Shown: positions 45,658 through 57,037, numbered from the stretch's first letter. The stretch is DNA of 64,000 nt from Rhodobacteraceae bacterium M382 (GCA_025141015.1 CP081098.1:124001-188000); one strand, 5' to 3'. A program made the numbers and translations. Notes: generated by a model not told the origin, from the letters alone.

Positions 45658-47142
45658 TTATGATCGGTGGGACGCGAGGCTGTTGTGCCTGGCACGTTCC
45701 AGGTCCTGCCCCAGCCTGGTGACTTCCCGCACCAGCAGGTCCAGATCCTGTTTCTTGGTACGATGATTGTTGATGGCGACCCTCAGGCAATGGCGATCAC
45801 CAACGGTGGTATCGGATGGCACAGCCACCCCGGTCTCTTGGAGACGCAGCATGATTTCCGTGTTCAGCTCTTTCAGCTCAGTTTCAGCCAAGCTGGAGCC
45901 GCAGTAACGAAAACAAACGATATTGATTGATGTCGGTGCCACCAGCTCCAACAGCGCATTCTCCTGAATCAGCTGGGTCAGATATGAACCTTGGGCAATA
46001 TTCTGGTCAATCAGACGACCAAATTTGGCAACGCCCTGCTCCTTGATCGACATCCAGATCTTGAGCGCCTTGAAACCACGCGACAATTCAAATCCGTAGT
46101 CACCCAAAAACTCGGCAGCTGCGACGCCACGTGGTTTTTCCTCCAGGTATTCGCCATGCAGCTCAAACGTGTGGAAGTGGAGCGCGGCATCCCGAACCAA
46201 CGCACATCCAGCCTCAAAAGGCGTATGCAACCATTTGTGAGGGTCCAGGGCCATCGAATCCGCCCGTTCTATTCCATCGACCAGGGATCTGTTCTCTGGC
46301 GCAATCTTGATCAATGCCCCGATACAGCCGTCGACGTGAAACCACATGTTTTCCCGTTCGCACAGATCAGCAATTGTCGGCATGTCGTCAATTGCACCGG
46401 TATTTGTTGTACCCGCGGTCGCAATCACGCAAGTGGGCAGGTATCCGGCCGCCCGATCATCTTCGATAGCTTTTTTCAAAGCCGCGATATCCAACTTCAG
46501 GTTAGCATCAGACGGAACAATATGCAGCGCCCGCCGACCCAAACCCAGGGTTTCAAGAGCCTTCTGACTCGCGCTATGAACCTGATCTGACGTGTAAAAC
46601 CGCAATGGTTTGGGCAGCGCCGTAATCCCCTCCTCGCGCACATCGACCCCAGCCATCTTATTGCGGGCCACGGTCAGACAAACCATGTTGGCAACAGACC
46701 CGCCGCTGGTCAGCGTGCCACTGGCCGAAGCCGGAAACTCGACCATCTGTTTGAGCCAGTTGACCACCTGTCGGTCAACCTGTGCAGCCGCCGTGTTCCC
46801 ACCTCCCAGGTTTGATCCATCTATGGCGGCCAAGAAATCAGCCATGGCCCCTGTCATATTCCCGGACCCCATGTACCACCCCCAGAACCGTGGATGAGTA
46901 TTCCCCATAGCATATGGCAGAACATGAGATTGAAATTCTTCATACACCGCCCCGACCGGCATTGGGTCCAGTGGTACATTTGTCTCGAAGTGATCCCGAA
47001 CCGATTGTGGCATCTGTTGCCAGACAGGCCGATCACGCAGGGTTCCAATATGCGCAAATGCATCCTCTACCATCCGCCTTGCGGTTTCCTGGGTCTCGGT
47101 CCAATCCGCTGGGTCAAGACTCTCTTCGGGACAATCAGTCAT
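45658..47142 (-). CDS. Group II PLP-dependent amino-acid decarboxylase
   Basis: A 494-residue decarboxylase of the aromatic-amino-acid/diaminobutyrate type. Key elements: TSGGSVANMVCL substrate-side loop (~145-156), stacking His189 (QVHSA), Asp271 (WFHVDGCIGA) and PLP Lys303 (MALDPHKWLHTPFE). It releases CO2 from an amino acid to give an amine. It stands alone with a gene-poor spacer on both sides. Which amino acid cannot be decided; tyrosine or tryptophan decarboxylation would fit the HpaB-type neighbour, but this is speculative. Confidence 0.88.
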   Translation of the reverse strand: MTDCPEESLDPADWTETQETARRMVEDAFAHIGTLRDRPVWQQMPQSVRDHFETNVPLDPMPVGAVYEEFQSHVLPYAMGNTHPRFWGWYMGSGNMTGAMADFLAAIDGSNLGGGNTAAAQVDRQVVNWLKQMVEFPASASGTLTSGGSVANMVCLTVARNKMAGVDVREEGITALPKPLRFYTSDQVHSASQKALETLGLGRRALHIVPSDANLKLDIAALKKAIEDDRAAGYLPTCVIATAGTTNTGAIDDMPTIADLCERENMWFHVDGCIGALIKIAPENRSLVDGIERADSMALDPHKWLHTPFEAGCALVRDAALHFHTFELHGEYLEEKPRGVAAAEFLGDYGFELSRGFKALKIWMSIKEQGVAKFGRLIDQNIAQGSYLTQLIQENALLELVAPTSINIVCFRYCGSSLAETELKELNTEIMLRLQETGVAVPSDTTVGDRHCLRVAINNHRTKKQDLDLLVREVTRLGQDLERARHNSLASHRS

Positions 47143-47871
47143 GGGGAAACTCGCTTTGCTCTGAGGGAAAAGGAAAATTTGTAAATTTGGGTCAGTCGCC
47201 TTTGCATTGAGAAATCAAGCGTGGGAACACGTTTGAACTATACACGTCAGATGTCACCTGTCATCGGTCCAAACCATGCCTCTCGCACCGTGCCGCGTTC
47301 GGATGTGACTACCAATACGGTCTGTATACCGGGATATTGCACGACAAAAATACGCTGACGTCCGTCACTGACTGGATGCAACGGAGCAGTAAAAGCCTTG
47401 AACGATTGGGTCGCTCGGAAATACAAGGTCACGAATTGATCCTCCAGCTGCGGCAGTCCTAAATGGGGGAAATCGTTGTCAGAATTTGTAGATTCTGAAA
47501 TGGTCTTGCCGTCGTGGCCAAGAAAAAAGCCGTGTCAAAACCAAACTGCTGTACCGAGCCGCCGCTCCGCTCTTGGTCAACACGTTATTGATGCAATCGG
47601 CCATGTATCCCCGGGGAATCCCCAGAAATGCCCGACCAGAATTTTCCTAACTGGCGTCTACCCGAATGGCAAAGACGCCGTTGCTGACGACGACATGGTT
47701 GGCGGAAAAACCATTGAACGCAAGAAACAGAAAACAGACAAGGAGTTCAAAAGCGCGGATATTTGGAGCCCAAACGTCTTACACCGACCCAACTAAGGGG
47801 GATATTCAGAGGGAGAATCAAGAAATTCCCAATAACCTCTTCGACAATATCAGGTGATTACCCCAAAACTA
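47143..47871. other. 729-bp gene-poor region upstream of the decarboxylase and next to tRNA-Thr
   Basis: No recognised gene. It includes the decarboxylase promoter. A 61-codon minus-strand frame (47247-47432, MTLYFRATQSFKAF...) and a 106-codon plus-strand frame (47476-47796) are open but match nothing I know and have no strong RBS. Low coding signal beside a tRNA suggests decayed sequence; this is inference. Confidence 0.4.
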
Positions 47872-47947
47872 TGGTGCCTCAAGAGGGACTCGAACCCCCG
47901 ACCTTGTCCTTACGAAGGACCTGCTCTACCAGCTGAGCTATTGAGGC
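47872..47947 (-). tRNA. tRNA-Thr (anticodon CGT)
   Basis: A 76-nt tRNA including encoded CCA. Acceptor GCCTCAA pairs with TTGAGGC, D-arm GCTC/GAGC, anticodon loop TTCGTAA giving CGT (reads ACG), T-arm GGGGG/CCCTC around TTCGAGT, discriminator A. Position 27-43 of the anticodon stem is a G-A mismatch; the other four pairs are standard. Confidence 0.96.
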
Positions 47948-48254
47948 ATGCGCCAGACCGTTTAAACGGTCACAATAGTTCGCGCAAGTCTGGAAAAATC
48001 CACGCAATAGACGCAATTCCTGTTTTGCAATGTCCGACCACAACCCGCCCGAATGCTGGATTTTTCCCAATTTCCAAGCCGCCCACAGCCAATTTTCCAG
48101 AACAGTTTATAATATGAGCTTGGTAGCATTGAACGTTGAGCCTGTTTGTCGCCGCAGGTCTGCTTGACTGTTCTTTCGGCGCGCAGGCGATGCAGAGCTG
48201 GCTGCAATGCCACAACCGCCCTGTGCACACCCCGGGAACCGCGTCAGGAGCTGA
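47948..48254. other. Spacer upstream of tRNA-Thr with a 16-bp palindrome
   Basis: 307 bp without a recognisable gene. GACCGTTTAAACGGTC at 47956-47971 is a perfect 16-bp palindrome 8 bases 5' of the tRNA. The rest is moderately AT-rich and includes the tRNA promoter region. Confidence 0.5.
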
Positions 48255-48824
48255 TCATTTGACGTTGGGAACAAGGTTCAGCGACCCTTGTCCCATTTTC
48301 CGCAATAGACCGGTTGCCTGAGCAAAGGTCATGTCGAGTTGCTGAATACGATCCAGTGAAACAATCACCGAACTCCCAGACCAGGCCGATGGTGATCCAG
48401 GCAAGAACAGGATCGCCCGATCTTCAAACCGTTCAACTTCAAATGCGATTTGGTCAAAATCATCGAACCGAACCAAAACCGGGATCAGTGCCGCACTTTT
48501 GTCTTCTGCCCTGGTTGCGCTGGTTACGACGCCTTTGACCACTGCATACCCTGGGATGACATCAAAGAAGATATTGTCCAGACGCTTCAAGCCGCCACCA
48601 AAGACAGCTTTTCTTGCGCCCAAACCGATCAGATAACATGCAAACAGAATGAACAGGATCGCGATCACATCAGCAACAAATACGCCAACCGCCCTATCCA
48701 ATGGAAAAAACCGTTCCATTGGCTTGGCTGCAAGCCGAGCGAACGTAAAAACTTTTTCCAAGATGATGATCATAACGGCCAGAGGTGCCAGCAACAACAA
48801 GCCATTTAAAATAGTGGATTTCAC
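48255..48824 (-). CDS. DUF502 family membrane protein
   Basis: A 189-residue protein with two N-terminal transmembrane helices (~5-25 and ~45-70) and a soluble C-terminal part, matching DUF502: LLLLAPLAVMIIIL, then IPGYAVVKGVV and LFLPGSPSAWSGSSVIV. The start is a GTG with AAGGAGACTGG upstream. Function unknown; relatives are widespread inner-membrane proteins. Confidence 0.85.
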   Translation of the reverse strand: MKSTILNGLLLLAPLAVMIIILEKVFTFARLAAKPMERFFPLDRAVGVFVADVIAILFILFACYLIGLGARKAVFGGGLKRLDNIFFDVIPGYAVVKGVVTSATRAEDKSAALIPVLVRFDDFDQIAFEVERFEDRAILFLPGSPSAWSGSSVIVSLDRIQQLDMTFAQATGLLRKMGQGSLNLVPNVK

Positions 48825-49142
48825 AACCAGTCTCCTTAGGGGTTCTTCCCGTCCCGATGATATTGGTACCGCATCGTATTGCTCCCGTAACCAGAATTCT
48901 GATCATCGCGGCTTTGCCCGTTTGGTCGGGTCGACAAACGCGGCTGCGCGGCATTCTGATCAAAGCCGCTTGGCATTGGACATGGCGCGACCCCTGCCAA
49001 CGGGCATTCCAGAGACACCAGAGAATTTACTCAGGCGTCAACCGCAGACGTCGACATTCGCTCCAAAAAAGGCCCCCGCTTGCGCGAGGGCCTTTGATCA
49101 GGTCAGTGCAATACTGGTCAAGTTCGCGGGTCCATAGTCACC
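48825..49142. other. Spacer between DUF502 and HemY genes
   Basis: 318 bp with no credible gene. It holds the DUF502 promoter (minus strand) and the hemY terminator listed separately. Open frames on both strands look like chance. Confidence 0.5.
49065..49095 (-). terminator. Intrinsic terminator of the hemD-hemY operon
   Basis: Minus-strand stem AAAGGCCC / GGGCCTTT (49068-49075 with 49088-49095) with an inner CGC/GCG pairing, followed by a run of six T's. It lies about 50 bases beyond the hemY stop. Confidence 0.85.
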
Positions 49143-50642
49143 CTACGCCTGCTTGGCTTTGGCGTCGGTCATGTCCTCGGTGGTTACGTCGATTGCGGAA
49201 TCGTCAGGGGTTTCGTTGATATCTATCACGACTTCGGTATCCGCAGGAGCTTCGCTTTTGTCCTCCAGCGATCGAACAATCAGGGGCAGCATATGCGCAC
49301 CCGTTGCGCTGGTGACTTCGGCAGCTTCTGGAGCCTTCCAGCTGAGCGTATCAAAGCTGGCACAGGTGTCACAGACAGGAGCCCATTCCGCATGTGTATG
49401 ATGACAATTGTCACAGACCCACTGTGGGCCGCGTGGTGCCTGCAACGCCCGAGCCAACCAACCCTGTACCACAGCATCGGACGCCCCTTCGCCGCGTTCG
49501 ATGGCTGCCATTAGCGTAAATGCACGGGCATCCGGTGCCTTGTCGATCAGATCGCCCAAAGACCGGCGGGCTTCGGGGAAATCTTCGGCCACAATATTCA
49601 GCTCGGCAGCCAACAGTCGGGTTTCAGTGTGGTCTGGATGGATCTTGGTCAGAGCTGTAAACCGTTTCACCCGCTGTTCGGCGGTCTCATCCGGTTCGAT
49701 TTCGGCAAAAGCATGAGCCAGATCGGGATGCGGCTGGGTCTCCCAAGCCTTGCGAAGCACTTTGATTGCCGCGCGTTTCTTGCCCTTGGCAATATCCGCC
49801 CGGGCAGCCATCGCAGCTGCAGGAACCAGATCCGGCGACAGCCGGTTGGCTTCAATCGCACGCTCCTGATGTTCAGTCGTAGCACCATCAGCCAGCAAAT
49901 CTTTTGCCGACGACAGCGCCAGAACCGCGTCGCGGCGTTTGTAAACATCGCGCGGCAAGGTTCCGGTCTTCAGCTTGGTCGACAAAGTTTGACGCGCGCC
50001 CGCCCAATCCTGTGCCTGCGCCTGCAATTTCAAAAGAGTATCTTGAACCTCTTCATGCTTGGGCCGCAACGCCAGCGCTTTTTCCGCCAAAAGTCGCGCG
50101 GTGTCTGTATCACCCTCGGACAGCTTTTGTTTCATGATCCCACGCACACCAACGAAACGGGTCTGGTGGTTTGTCACCAGCCGCTTGTACGTCTCGGCCG
50201 CCTTGCGTGTGTCGCCGGTCATCTCGGCGGCCTGTGCGGTCAATAGATCGGTCAACTCTGGTTTTTCTAAATAGCGTTCGGCACGCGCTGCCTTAGCCAT
50301 GGCCTGGCGTCCTTCACCAGAAGCCAGCGCCATCAAGGCATCCGCCAATGCCTGATACCCCTTGCGTTCACGCCCCTTGTCAAAAAACCGAGACAAGGCG
50401 GTTTCGTCACCGTTCAGGAACCGCAAAGTAGCCACCAGCAGTGACAACAGCTTTAGGAAGGCCCAGACCAGCACCACCAGCGCACCAAAGGCAATCACCG
50501 ACTGCAATGCGCCCAACGTGTATTCAGTTCCAGCAAAGGTGATCTGAACCCCGCCGGCGGTTTCCATCAGGATGCCCGCGCCCAGAGCCAAAAGCCCAAT
50601 GATCGCGACAAAAACGAGGATTTTCAACAATGACCAGAGCAT
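49143..50642 (-). CDS. hemY: HemY-family heme-biosynthesis-associated TPR membrane protein
   Basis: A 499-residue inner-membrane protein with two N-terminal helices (~5-27 and ~42-75) and a long helical TPR-like region, matching the proteobacterial HemY N-terminal family. Near the C-terminus is a four-cysteine zinc-ribbon-like CDNCHHTHAEWAPVCDTC (~425-442). The last ~50 residues are acidic and low complexity. This HemY is associated with, not equivalent to, protoporphyrinogen oxidase. It follows COG4223 and hemD in the same direction, 10 bases after the former. Confidence 0.87.
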   Translation of the reverse strand: MLWSLLKILVFVAIIGLLALGAGILMETAGGVQITFAGTEYTLGALQSVIAFGALVVLVWAFLKLLSLLVATLRFLNGDETALSRFFDKGRERKGYQALADALMALASGEGRQAMAKAARAERYLEKPELTDLLTAQAAEMTGDTRKAAETYKRLVTNHQTRFVGVRGIMKQKLSEGDTDTARLLAEKALALRPKHEEVQDTLLKLQAQAQDWAGARQTLSTKLKTGTLPRDVYKRRDAVLALSSAKDLLADGATTEHQERAIEANRLSPDLVPAAAMAARADIAKGKKRAAIKVLRKAWETQPHPDLAHAFAEIEPDETAEQRVKRFTALTKIHPDHTETRLLAAELNIVAEDFPEARRSLGDLIDKAPDARAFTLMAAIERGEGASDAVVQGWLARALQAPRGPQWVCDNCHHTHAEWAPVCDTCASFDTLSWKAPEAAEVTSATGAHMLPLIVRSLEDKSEAPADTEVVIDINETPDDSAIDVTTEDMTDAKAKQA

Positions 50643-50652
50643 AGCGGGTCCT

Positions 50653-52062
<1,410 letters not shown>

Positions 52063-52115
52063 TCCGGCCTCTCCCTCGATTCTCAAATCAAATGTGCGAA
52101 CCCGCGACGGTGACA

Positions 52116-52838
52116 CTACTGCGCGGGCCCATCTCCCTCAACCCGGTGCAGGGATTTGCACAGATTAATGATCTGGGTCTTCATCGCATCTGCATCTGGG
52201 GTTTCACATTCGGTCAAGCTTTTGAATTTCAATTCTTTTAATTGATCAGCCACGGCTGAACTCATCGCAATTAGGTGCGGATTTGCACCCGTGGGACAAG
52301 TGTCGGCAAATTGTCGCGCACTGCGGGGTGAGAAAAGCGGCACAATGATATCATTACGCGCCATCAACAGGTTACGGGCCTCTTCAGTCAGAGGTAGCAG
52401 TTGCTGTTCGTAAACCACAACCTCCGAACATGGTACACCTGCGCCACACAATGATTGGGCCACATCTCCCCGCCCGTGACAGCCGCGGATGTGCAGCAAG
52501 GGCGCTGTCACAGGAACGTCGGTCAAGGATCGGATCAGGGTTTCGGCGTTCTCTCCGCGCATTTCCGCCTGCCATCCCGCGTTCTTCGCGGCCCAAGTCG
52601 TGGCCGCACCAACGCAATAGGCCGGAACATCCGGCGACAACCGTCGTGCCCAGCGGACGCCATTGGACGAAGTGAAGATCACGCCGTTGATCCCAGCTAG
52701 GTCCACACCCACATGACTCTCGCGAATGTCCAGCAGTGGAGAGATCACAGCAGGTGCCAAAGCCAGTACCCAATCCGGCAGACCTGCAACAAATTTTCGG
52801 GACGCCGCAACAGGACGGGTCATCAACAAGCCAGCCAT
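52116..52838 (-). CDS. hemD: Uroporphyrinogen-III synthase
   Basis: A 240-residue HemD-type protein: MTRPVAASRKFVAGL at the start, DLAGINGVIFTSSNGVRWA (~46-64), LLHIRGCHGRGDVAQSL, VVYEQQLLP and IIVPLFSPRSARQFAD in the usual order. It closes hydroxymethylbilane to uroporphyrinogen III in heme synthesis. It is divergent from tsaD and precedes COG4223 and hemY. Sequence divergence is normal for this family. An alternative ATG lies five codons in. Confidence 0.92.
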   Translation of the reverse strand: MAGLLMTRPVAASRKFVAGLPDWVLALAPAVISPLLDIRESHVGVDLAGINGVIFTSSNGVRWARRLSPDVPAYCVGAATTWAAKNAGWQAEMRGENAETLIRSLTDVPVTAPLLHIRGCHGRGDVAQSLCGAGVPCSEVVVYEQQLLPLTEEARNLLMARNDIIVPLFSPRSARQFADTCPTGANPHLIAMSSAVADQLKELKFKSLTECETPDADAMKTQIINLCKSLHRVEGDGPAQ

Positions 52839-52913
52839 TCAGAGCCCCCGGGATTGTTTGCGCTCTGTTAGGGTGGTACCTGCGAGACAAAAGGGATGCA
52901 ACGGTCAGGACCT

Positions 52914-54011
52914 ATGACAGATACTCACACGATCCTGGGGCTGGAAAGCAGCTGTGACGACACTGCTGCCGCCGTGGTGCGCCAAACCAGCGACCAACGG
53001 GCACAAATTCTGTCGTCTGTCGTATTCGGTCAGACCGACCTGCATCGCGCCTTTGGCGGGGTGGTTCCCGAAATTGCTGCGCGGGCCCACGCGGAAAAGT
53101 TGGACGTCTGTGTCAGGGATGCCTTGCAGGCCGCCAATGTGACGCTGAAGGACCTGGATGCCATTGCTGTGACGGCTGGTCCGGGCCTGATCGGCGGTGT
53201 CATGTCGGGCGTCATGTGTGCCAAAGGGATGTCCGCCGCTACCGGCCTGCCACTGGTCGGGGTAAACCATCTGGCCGGGCACGCGCTGACCCCGCGCCTG
53301 ACAGATGGGGTGAATTTTCCTTATCTGATGCTGCTTGTCTCTGGAGGACATTGCCAATACCTGATCGCCCGCGGACCCGAAGATTTCACCCGACTGGGCG
53401 GCACAATTGACGATGCCCCGGGCGAAGCTTTTGATAAAACTGCACGTTTGCTGGGATTGCCCCAACCCGGCGGACCCTCGGTTCAGGCAGAAGCCGACGC
53501 CGGTGACCCCAAACGTTATCGCTTTCCTCGCCCCCTGCTGGATCGTCCCGATTGTGATCTCTCGTTCTCAGGGTTGAAAACTGCCCTGCTGCGGATGCGC
53601 GACCAGATCGTCGCCGAAAAGGGAGGGTTGACCCGGCAGGATCGCGCAGATCTGTGCGCGGGTTTCCAGGCGGCGATTGTCGACACATTAACCGAAAAAA
53701 CCCGCCGCGCCTTGCGTCTTTACATGGCCGCAAACCCGCCCTTTCCAACCGTGGCCGTTGCCGGAGGTGTAGCGGCAAACACTGCAATTCGGACTGGGTT
53801 AGAGACTGTTTGCGCAGAATTCGGCGCGACCTTTGTCGCGCCTCCACTGGCTCTATGCACCGACAACGCCGCAATGATTGCCTATGCCGGGCTGGAGCGG
53901 TTCAAAGCAGGCGCGCGGGATGGCATGGACCTGACCCCTCGGCCCCGTTGGCCATTGGACAATACCAGCCCATCAATGTTGGGCGGCGGTCGCAAGGGGG
54001 CCAAGGCATGA
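52914..54011 (+). CDS. tsaD: tRNA N6-adenosine threonylcarbamoyltransferase
   Basis: A 365-residue Tsa[18 protein letters not shown] at the start, metal-binding [18 protein letters not shown] and [10 protein letters not shown]. It adds the threonylcarbamoyl group to A37 of ANN-decoding tRNAs. I chose the ATG at 52914 (TCAGGA upstream); an earlier in-frame ATG abuts AAGGG with too little spacing. It overlaps gpsA by four bases. Confidence 0.96.
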   Translation: MTDTHTILGLESSCDDTAAAVVRQTSDQRAQILSSVVFGQTDLHRAFGGVVPEIAARAHAEKLDVCVRDALQAANVTLKDLDAIAVTAGPGLIGGVMSGVMCAKGMSAATGLPLVGVNHLAGHALTPRLTDGVNFPYLMLLVSGGHCQYLIARGPEDFTRLGGTIDDAPGEAFDKTARLLGLPQPGGPSVQAEADAGDPKRYRFPRPLLDRPDCDLSFSGLKTALLRMRDQIVAEKGGLTRQDRADLCAGFQAAIVDTLTEKTRRALRLYMAANPPFPTVAVAGGVAANTAIRTGLETVCAEFGATFVAPPLALCTDNAAMIAYAGLERFKAGARDGMDLTPRPRWPLDNTSPSMLGGGRKGAKA

Positions 54012-54970
54012 TCGTTTCCGTTCTGGGATCCGGCGCGTTTGGTACTGCGTTAGCGATTTCGCTAGCGGGGAATGGCCCTGTGACGTTGTGGGGGCGAAAT
54101 TCGGACCAAATCCGCGCGATGCAAGACTCGCGCCAAAATGAAAGCCGCCTGCCCGGTGTGCCTCTGCCCGAGGGCCTCAAGGTCACAAGCGATCTTGCGG
54201 ATGCGACGCAAAGTCAGACGCTGTTGTTGGCAGTTCCAATGCAAAAACTGCGCGCGTTACTGTCCGAAAACCACGCCATGTTCAAAGGCAAGACACTGGT
54301 CGCCTGCTGCAAGGGGATAGAGTTGAACACTGGATTGGGTCCAATTGCCGTGATCCGGGAATGCCTTCCTGATGCACAGCCGGCCCTGCTGACCGGTCCC
54401 AGCTTTGCCGCTGATATTGCCCGTGGGTTGCCAACCGCGCTCACCCTGGCTTGCTGTGACGAAGCATTGGGACGGGACCTGCAACAGGCTCTAACAACGG
54501 CAAATATACGGCTTTATCGCACCCAGGACACGGTTGGGGCCGAATTGGGCGGTGCTTTGAAGAACGTAATGGCCATCGCCTGTGGTGCTGTAATTGGTGC
54601 CGGTATGGGCGACAGCGCCCGTGCTGCATTGATGACCCGTGGATACGCGGAAATGCAGCGCATGGCGTTGGCCTGTGGTGCCCGGCCTGAAACATTGGCT
54701 GGCCTATCAGGCTTTGGTGATTTAACGCTGACGTGCTCATCCGAGCTGTCGCGCAATTATCAACTGGGTCTGTCCATCGGGCACGGACGGGCATTTGATC
54801 CCTCCGTCACAGTCGAAGGGGCCGCCACTGCCCGCGCCGTAGACGCCAAGGCCCGCGCCATGCTTCTCGATATGCCAATCACGCATACGGTGGTGGGCTT
54901 ACTCGATCACAGCTTGACCATAGCACAGGCCACCGCTCAACTGTTGGCCAGACCACTGAAAGAGGAATGA
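54008..54970 (+). CDS. gpsA: Glycerol-3-phosphate dehydrogenase [NAD(P)+]
   Basis: A 320-residue enzyme reducing dihydroxyacetone phosphate to glycerol-3-phosphate for lipid synthesis. NAD motif [14 protein letters not shown] (~3-16), [23 protein letters not shown], catalytic-lysine region [15 protein letters not shown], and [17 protein letters not shown]. Start overlaps the tsaD stop (ATGA). Confidence 0.96.
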   Translation: MIVSVLGSGAFGTALAISLAGNGPVTLWGRNSDQIRAMQDSRQNESRLPGVPLPEGLKVTSDLADATQSQTLLLAVPMQKLRALLSENHAMFKGKTLVACCKGIELNTGLGPIAVIRECLPDAQPALLTGPSFAADIARGLPTALTLACCDEALGRDLQQALTTANIRLYRTQDTVGAELGGALKNVMAIACGAVIGAGMGDSARAALMTRGYAEMQRMALACGARPETLAGLSGFGDLTLTCSSELSRNYQLGLSIGHGRAFDPSVTVEGAATARAVDAKARAMLLDMPITHTVVGLLDHSLTIAQATAQLLARPLKEE

Positions 54971-54971
54971 C

Positions 54972-55241
54972 ATGCTGATTGCCCTTATTGCCCGCGATAA
55001 AATCGGTGCCCTGCAAACCCGCGTCGATACCCGCGCGGCCCATCTTGACTATATCAAAGACACTGGCGTTGTGTCTCAAGCTGGCCCGCTATTGGACGAC
55101 GACGGCAATATGACCGGTTCGCTGATCATTCTGGATGTCGAAGACATGGCGGCGGCGCAAAACTGGGCAGATCATGACCCCTATGCCAAGGCAGGCCTGT
55201 TCGAGAAAGTAGAACTCATCGCCTGGAAGAAGGTGATCTGA
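54972..55241 (+). CDS. YciI-like protein
   Basis: An 89-residue YCII-domain protein: LIALIARDKIGALQTRVDTRAAHLDYI, GPLLDDDGNMTGSLIILDVED and a final DPYAKAGLFEKVELIAWKKV. Small dimeric ferredoxin-like fold, function poorly known. RBS AGAGGA; one base after gpsA, one-base overlap with the next gene, so an operon member. Confidence 0.9.
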   Translation: MLIALIARDKIGALQTRVDTRAAHLDYIKDTGVVSQAGPLLDDDGNMTGSLIILDVEDMAAAQNWADHDPYAKAGLFEKVELIAWKKVI

Positions 55242-55663
55242 TGGCCTATTGGCTGTTCAAATCCGAACCCTCGACCTGGAGCTGGGATGACCAGGTCGCC
55301 AAGGGGGACGCGGGAGAAGAGTGGGATGGCGTCCGGAATTATCAGGCGCGTAACTTTATGCGTGAGATGAAGATTGGCGACCGCGGGTTCTTTTACCATT
55401 CGCAAAAGGAAAAATCGGTGGTTGGCATTGTCGAGGTTTGCGCTGGCGCTCACCCAGACAGCACCACCGATGACGACCGGTGGGACTGCGTGGATATCAA
55501 GTCGGTCCGCTCCTTTGTCACTCCGGTGACGCTGGACCAGATCAAGATGGATCCACGGTTGGAAGCAATGGTACTGGTCAAGAATTCCCGCCTTTCTGTA
55601 CAACCTGTAACACGGGACGAATGGCTGACCGTTTGCGGAATGGGGCAGACAGACCCTGATTGA
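55241..55663 (+). CDS. EVE domain protein
   Basis: A 140-residue EVE-domain (PUA-like) protein: WLFKSEPSTWSWDD, WDGVRNYQARNFMREMKIGDRGFFYHS, and VGIVEV. EVE proteins bind modified bases. The ATG overlaps the YciI stop (TGATG). Confidence 0.92.
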   Translation: MAYWLFKSEPSTWSWDDQVAKGDAGEEWDGVRNYQARNFMREMKIGDRGFFYHSQKEKSVVGIVEVCAGAHPDSTTDDDRWDCVDIKSVRSFVTPVTLDQIKMDPRLEAMVLVKNSRLSVQPVTRDEWLTVCGMGQTDPD

Positions 55664-55710
55664 TCGACCACACTTGGCCCAACTGGATTGTAACTCAGAA
55701 GGGAGCAGCT

Positions 55711-56106
55711 ATGGAATTTGTCAGTGTCATCGCCGCAGCAGCGGCTGGGTTTGCTTTGGGCGCGGTCTGGTACGGCGTATTGGCCGACCAATGGATGCAA
55801 GCCGCAAACATTCCTCGCGGGGAAGACGGCAAACCCGAAGGCGGTCAAAGCCCGTCTCTCTTTGCCGCCACATTTGCATTGCAACTGATTGTAGCAGGCA
55901 TGATGCGCCATGTATTTGCATTGGCGGGAATTGACGAGCTTGCCAAGGGGCTGGTTGCCGGGCTGGGTGTTGGCCTGTTCTTCATCAGCCCGTGGATTGC
56001 GATCAACAACCTTTACGCAGGCCGCCCTGCTCGGCTCAGTTTGATTGACGGCGGCTATGCCACACTGGCCTGCGGGGCAATTGGCCTGGTTTTGTCTCTG
56101 TTATGA
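55711..56106 (+). CDS. DUF1761 family membrane protein
   Basis: A 131-residue protein with about four hydrophobic segments and the DUF1761 landmarks AAAGFALGAVWYGVLADQWM and WIAINNLYAGRP. I chose the ATG at 55711 (GAAGGGAGC upstream) over a longer frame that begins inside the EVE gene. Function unknown. Confidence 0.85.
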   Translation: MEFVSVIAAAAAGFALGAVWYGVLADQWMQAANIPRGEDGKPEGGQSPSLFAATFALQLIVAGMMRHVFALAGIDELAKGLVAGLGVGLFFISPWIAINNLYAGRPARLSLIDGGYATLACGAIGLVLSLL

Positions 56107-56558
56107 ACCCACCGGAGCAGACGGAACCCTTTCGGGCAGGAAGCTTGGAAGCACCCAGTTGCCCGGTGTTAGTGATTTCTCTGCTCATGGATCTGCCCAT
56201 GGAAATATCGAACCGTTTCTGGAGCATGCACAGAGGTTTCCAAGCAGGAAAACTGTCAGGCACCCTTCTGTTTTACCACCGGTGGAACATCAAAACGGTG
56301 CACGGACATCATCTGTCCGCACACCGTAGCATCTGGAAAAACCGGGGAAGAGGCCTGTAAACACCGGCTCCTTCCCCTTCACCCCGCGTGTATCCTACTC
56401 ACCACACGCGTATCGAAAACTCAGGTCCCGGCCATCCTGGCCATATAGTGACCCTAGGTGCTTTCCATCTTTTCAGCAAACTCAAAGCCCTGACAATACA
56501 GCTAAAATGCGAAACGCCCGCTCGAGCGGGCGTTCAATTGGTTCACAGAGCTGGTCAG
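56107..56558. other. 452-bp spacer after DUF1761
   Basis: No recognisable gene. Open frames near the start lack RBS and family features. The right end holds the DUF2853 terminator. Confidence 0.45.
56513..56534 (-). terminator. Terminator of the DUF2853 gene
   Basis: Perfect 9-bp stem (AACGCCCGC / GCGGGCGTT) with a TCGA loop, 24 bases after the DUF2853 stop. The minus-strand tail is TTCGCATTTTAG, moderately T-rich. Confidence 0.75.
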
Positions 56559-56900
56559 TTAGCTATACGCTGCTTCCTTGCCGAAATGCTTGGTCAGCAT
56601 GTAATAGACCACTGCGCGGTATTTGTTCCGGTTCGAGCGACCATACGTGTCCAGAACCGAATTGATGCCTTCCATCAACTCGGGGCTGTCTGCCAATCCC
56701 AGCTTCTTGATCAGAAAGTTGTTTTTTACGGTTTCCAACTCACTGTCTTGTGTTGCCGCAACGGTTGAAGCATCCGCATCATAAATGGATGGGCCGCACC
56801 CGATCGTGACCTTGGTCAGCAGATCCATATCGGGATCCATCCCGCATTTGTTTTTCAGATCATCTGCGTATTGAGCGATCAGGTCGTCGCGTTTTCCCAT
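56559..56900 (-). CDS. DUF2853 family protein
   Basis: A 113-residue soluble helical protein similar to DUF2853: QYADDLKNKCGMDPDMDLLTKVTIGCGPSIYDADA and RSNRNKYRAVVYYMLTKHFGK. ATG at 56900 with GGGAGA upstream; a GTG one codon before is possible. Function unknown. Confidence 0.85.
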   Translation of the reverse strand: MGKRDDLIAQYADDLKNKCGMDPDMDLLTKVTIGCGPSIYDADASTVAATQDSELETVKNNFLIKKLGLADSPELMEGINSVLDTYGRSNRNKYRAVVYYMLTKHFGKEAAYS

Positions 56901-57037
56901 CACATTTCTCCCGGGGCTGTTCAGGCCGGATTGACCTGAACAAAACGTTAGTTCGAAATGGGGCGGTTACAAACAGGAAAAATCAGGCTCTTTTCCCCGT
57001 AGTTGCACATTCACATCCATCCGACCGCTTAATCTGT

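Noticed and set aside
45398-45695. Possible transposase fragment in the spacer
   Set aside because: Translations in all frames gave no motif I could name and no inverted terminal repeats were seen.
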